Positions 62,769-64,000 of a stretch of 64,000 nucleotides of DNA are shown here, one piece after another. The notes below the pieces were generated by a model that ran no database searches, had not been told where the DNA came from, and was given only the letters and a program-made list of their open reading frames with translations. The translations under genes and the position numbers were made by a program. The stretch's first letter is position 1. Every line of letters begins with the position of its first letter. The DNA is from Psococerastis gibbosa (lineage: Eukaryota; Arthropoda; Insecta; Psocodea; Psocidae), in assembly GCA_963971405.1 (NCBI GenBank), contig OZ020487.1, positions 23,793,371 to 23,857,370 of the forward strand. Reading direction: 5' to 3'.

Positions 62769-62853
62769 ATTTTCCATCGACCTCGCTTTTGATAGCTACC
62801 GTGATATTGACGTGGTAGCAGACATTAAAGACAGTCTGAAAATGTCTGCTACC
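62769..62853. repeat. Truncated foldback of the core family
   Basis: Left arm CCATCGACCTCGCTTTTGAT with GACGTGGTAGCAGACATTAA. The right arm stops after AATGTCTGCTACC. Confidence 0.75.
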
Positions 62854-62929
62854 TATTAGTACGCTACTTGCCAGTTGCTTGTAAACAAATAGAAGCACTC
62901 GCCACTCAGTAGTCAGTAGATGAGAGCGA

Positions 62930-63117
62930 CACTAAACTGCGGATTTGCGGACTGCGGACAAGGCCACTGCGGACGAAAGGGTTACATTCTGTTTGACGTC
63001 ATCACATTATGTTACGTCATCGATGGAAGGAAGTAAGATGGCGTGTTTTGTTTGTTGAAATATCAGATGTGATATTTTTTCTGCTTTTATTTTCTATTAA
63101 TGAATAAACTAAATTGG
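62930..63117 (+). promoter_or_regulatory. Possible promoter and non-coding first exon of a + strand gene running off the window
   Basis: TGACGTCA (CRE palindrome) at 62994-63001, then TTACGTCATCGATGG, then AAGATGGCG (YY1-type initiator) at about 63032. The sequence CTAAATTG|gtaagtatg at about 63117 is a strong splice donor. The ATG inside AAGATGGCG opens only six codons, so the exon would be 5' UTR. No downstream coding exon was recognised before 64000. Confidence 0.35.
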
Positions 63118-63474
63118 TAAGTATGTAGTTTTTTATACAATTGCCGAGGCAATTCTATATTTTATTCCATTATTATTGAATGAGCAGACTATCACTATTA
63201 TTAGATAGGTTCTACTTAACAGTGTAATGGGGCATGACTCGGCCCTAATTTATCGGTTTTATTCTAATTATTTTTGGTTGTTAATCCCCTTATATATTAG
63301 CAAGAAAATAGATTTGCTCATGAGCCGGAAGCCCTTCTTCGAATGCCTCTTATCGAAGATGGGTAATGATCATAGACAAATAACTAATAATGGGTGATGA
63401 TCATGGCACTCGTAGTCAAGATTGTACCATTACATGCCATGATAAATATGAAATTATGCCGTTCACTCTTCATT

Positions 63475-63709
63475 GAGATTGAGTTCCTCCACCTTCGGGA
63501 CCATTTTCCCACCCCCAGATAAAAGGGTGCCCTGCAAGAAAAGACGTTTTTTTTCCTTATCTCGGCTCAAAGTAGGTCCCCTATCTGTTCTGGCACCACT
63601 TCGCCCTTCCGGCTTCCATCTTCACAAGAAAGTGGTATTTAAACAAGCACCATCAGTGACTACATTCAGGAAACGGCTTCAAGATGAACTAAAGAGTGAA
63701 CGATTGTGA
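63475..63709 (+). other. Possible LINE ORF tail remnant
   Basis: The frame ends QAPSVTTFRKRLQDELKSER-L-stop. The pattern PSVxxFRxRLxxxL is common at the C-terminus of CR1/L2-like LINE polyproteins. The upstream part is frame-worn. Too short to name. Confidence 0.3.
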
Positions 63710-64000
63710 AATGGAATGAGCAGTGAAAATCTGAAAAACTTATTAATGCATTGCATTACTAATTTCCTACAGCACACGCACACGTACAGATTGGGAAATT
63801 TTTTCGTCTTCGTCTCAGACCATAGAGCATTACCTACAAGCTCAGTTACTTTGAAGATAAGGGCAGAAGCCCACTATAATAATTACTTCATCATCTTTGC
63901 TCACGTGTGTAGTGTACAGCTAGTTGTTTTCTAGAAATGATTCAATTACGTGCTATTTGAATAGCTTACATGTTAAACTACTGTACTTCATTGCAACTTT

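Noticed and set aside
62079-62853. CRISPR-like array of repeated units
   Set aside because: The units are inverted rather than direct repeats, have no spacers of uniform length, and the genome is animal. They are foldback elements.

Overview
This is an AT-rich nuclear window from an invertebrate animal. Every coding unit is a spliced gene with GT-AG introns, and the encoded proteins are recognisably metazoan. The sequence alone does not settle the phylum. I rebuilt six genes exon by exon. In each one the exon phases add up and the joined product follows the known family from end to end. Gene names rest on remembered family sequence, not on a database search.

Layout: (1) 692-11799, + strand: the last 14 exons of an LRP1-type LDL-receptor-related protein, 893 residues; the 5' exons lie left of the window. 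(2) 18746-26609, - strand: LZTR1, complete, 8 exons, 767 residues. (3) 28458-36495, + strand: an ENT4/SLC29A4-type equilibrative transporter, 9 exons, 577 residues, head-to-head with LZTR1. (4) 40847-45030, - strand: UBFD1, 5 coding exons, 288 residues. (5) 45671-46751, - strand: an MXRA7-like small membrane protein, 3 exons, 148 residues. (6) 47315-60479, - strand: eIF3 subunit L, 10 exons, 547 residues. The functions differ (endocytic receptor, CUL3 adaptor, transporter, ubiquitin-like protein, membrane protein, translation factor), so nothing suggests a functional cluster.

Introns and intergenic DNA are dense with mobile elements. At least fifteen long foldback (hairpin) elements have different arms but share a core near GTGGTAGCAGACAT and GGCGG-type ends next to TTA/TAA; some are nested inside others. 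There are several other foldback families. A 2.07 kb internally deleted Ty3/mag-like LTR retrotransposon sits at a splice donor of LZTR1. A 1.84 kb element with 8-bp target duplications (hAT-like) sits about 110 bp upstream of the eIF3L start codon. A 2.79 kb element with perfect 30-bp terminal inverted repeats carries a dimeric ~278-bp tandem array and has split an older dispersed repeat. A GC-rich minisatellite recurs at three loci, and long poly-C/poly-G runs are frequent.

The 62.9-63.1 kb region has promoter-like motifs and a possible non-coding first exon, so another + strand gene may begin near the right edge.
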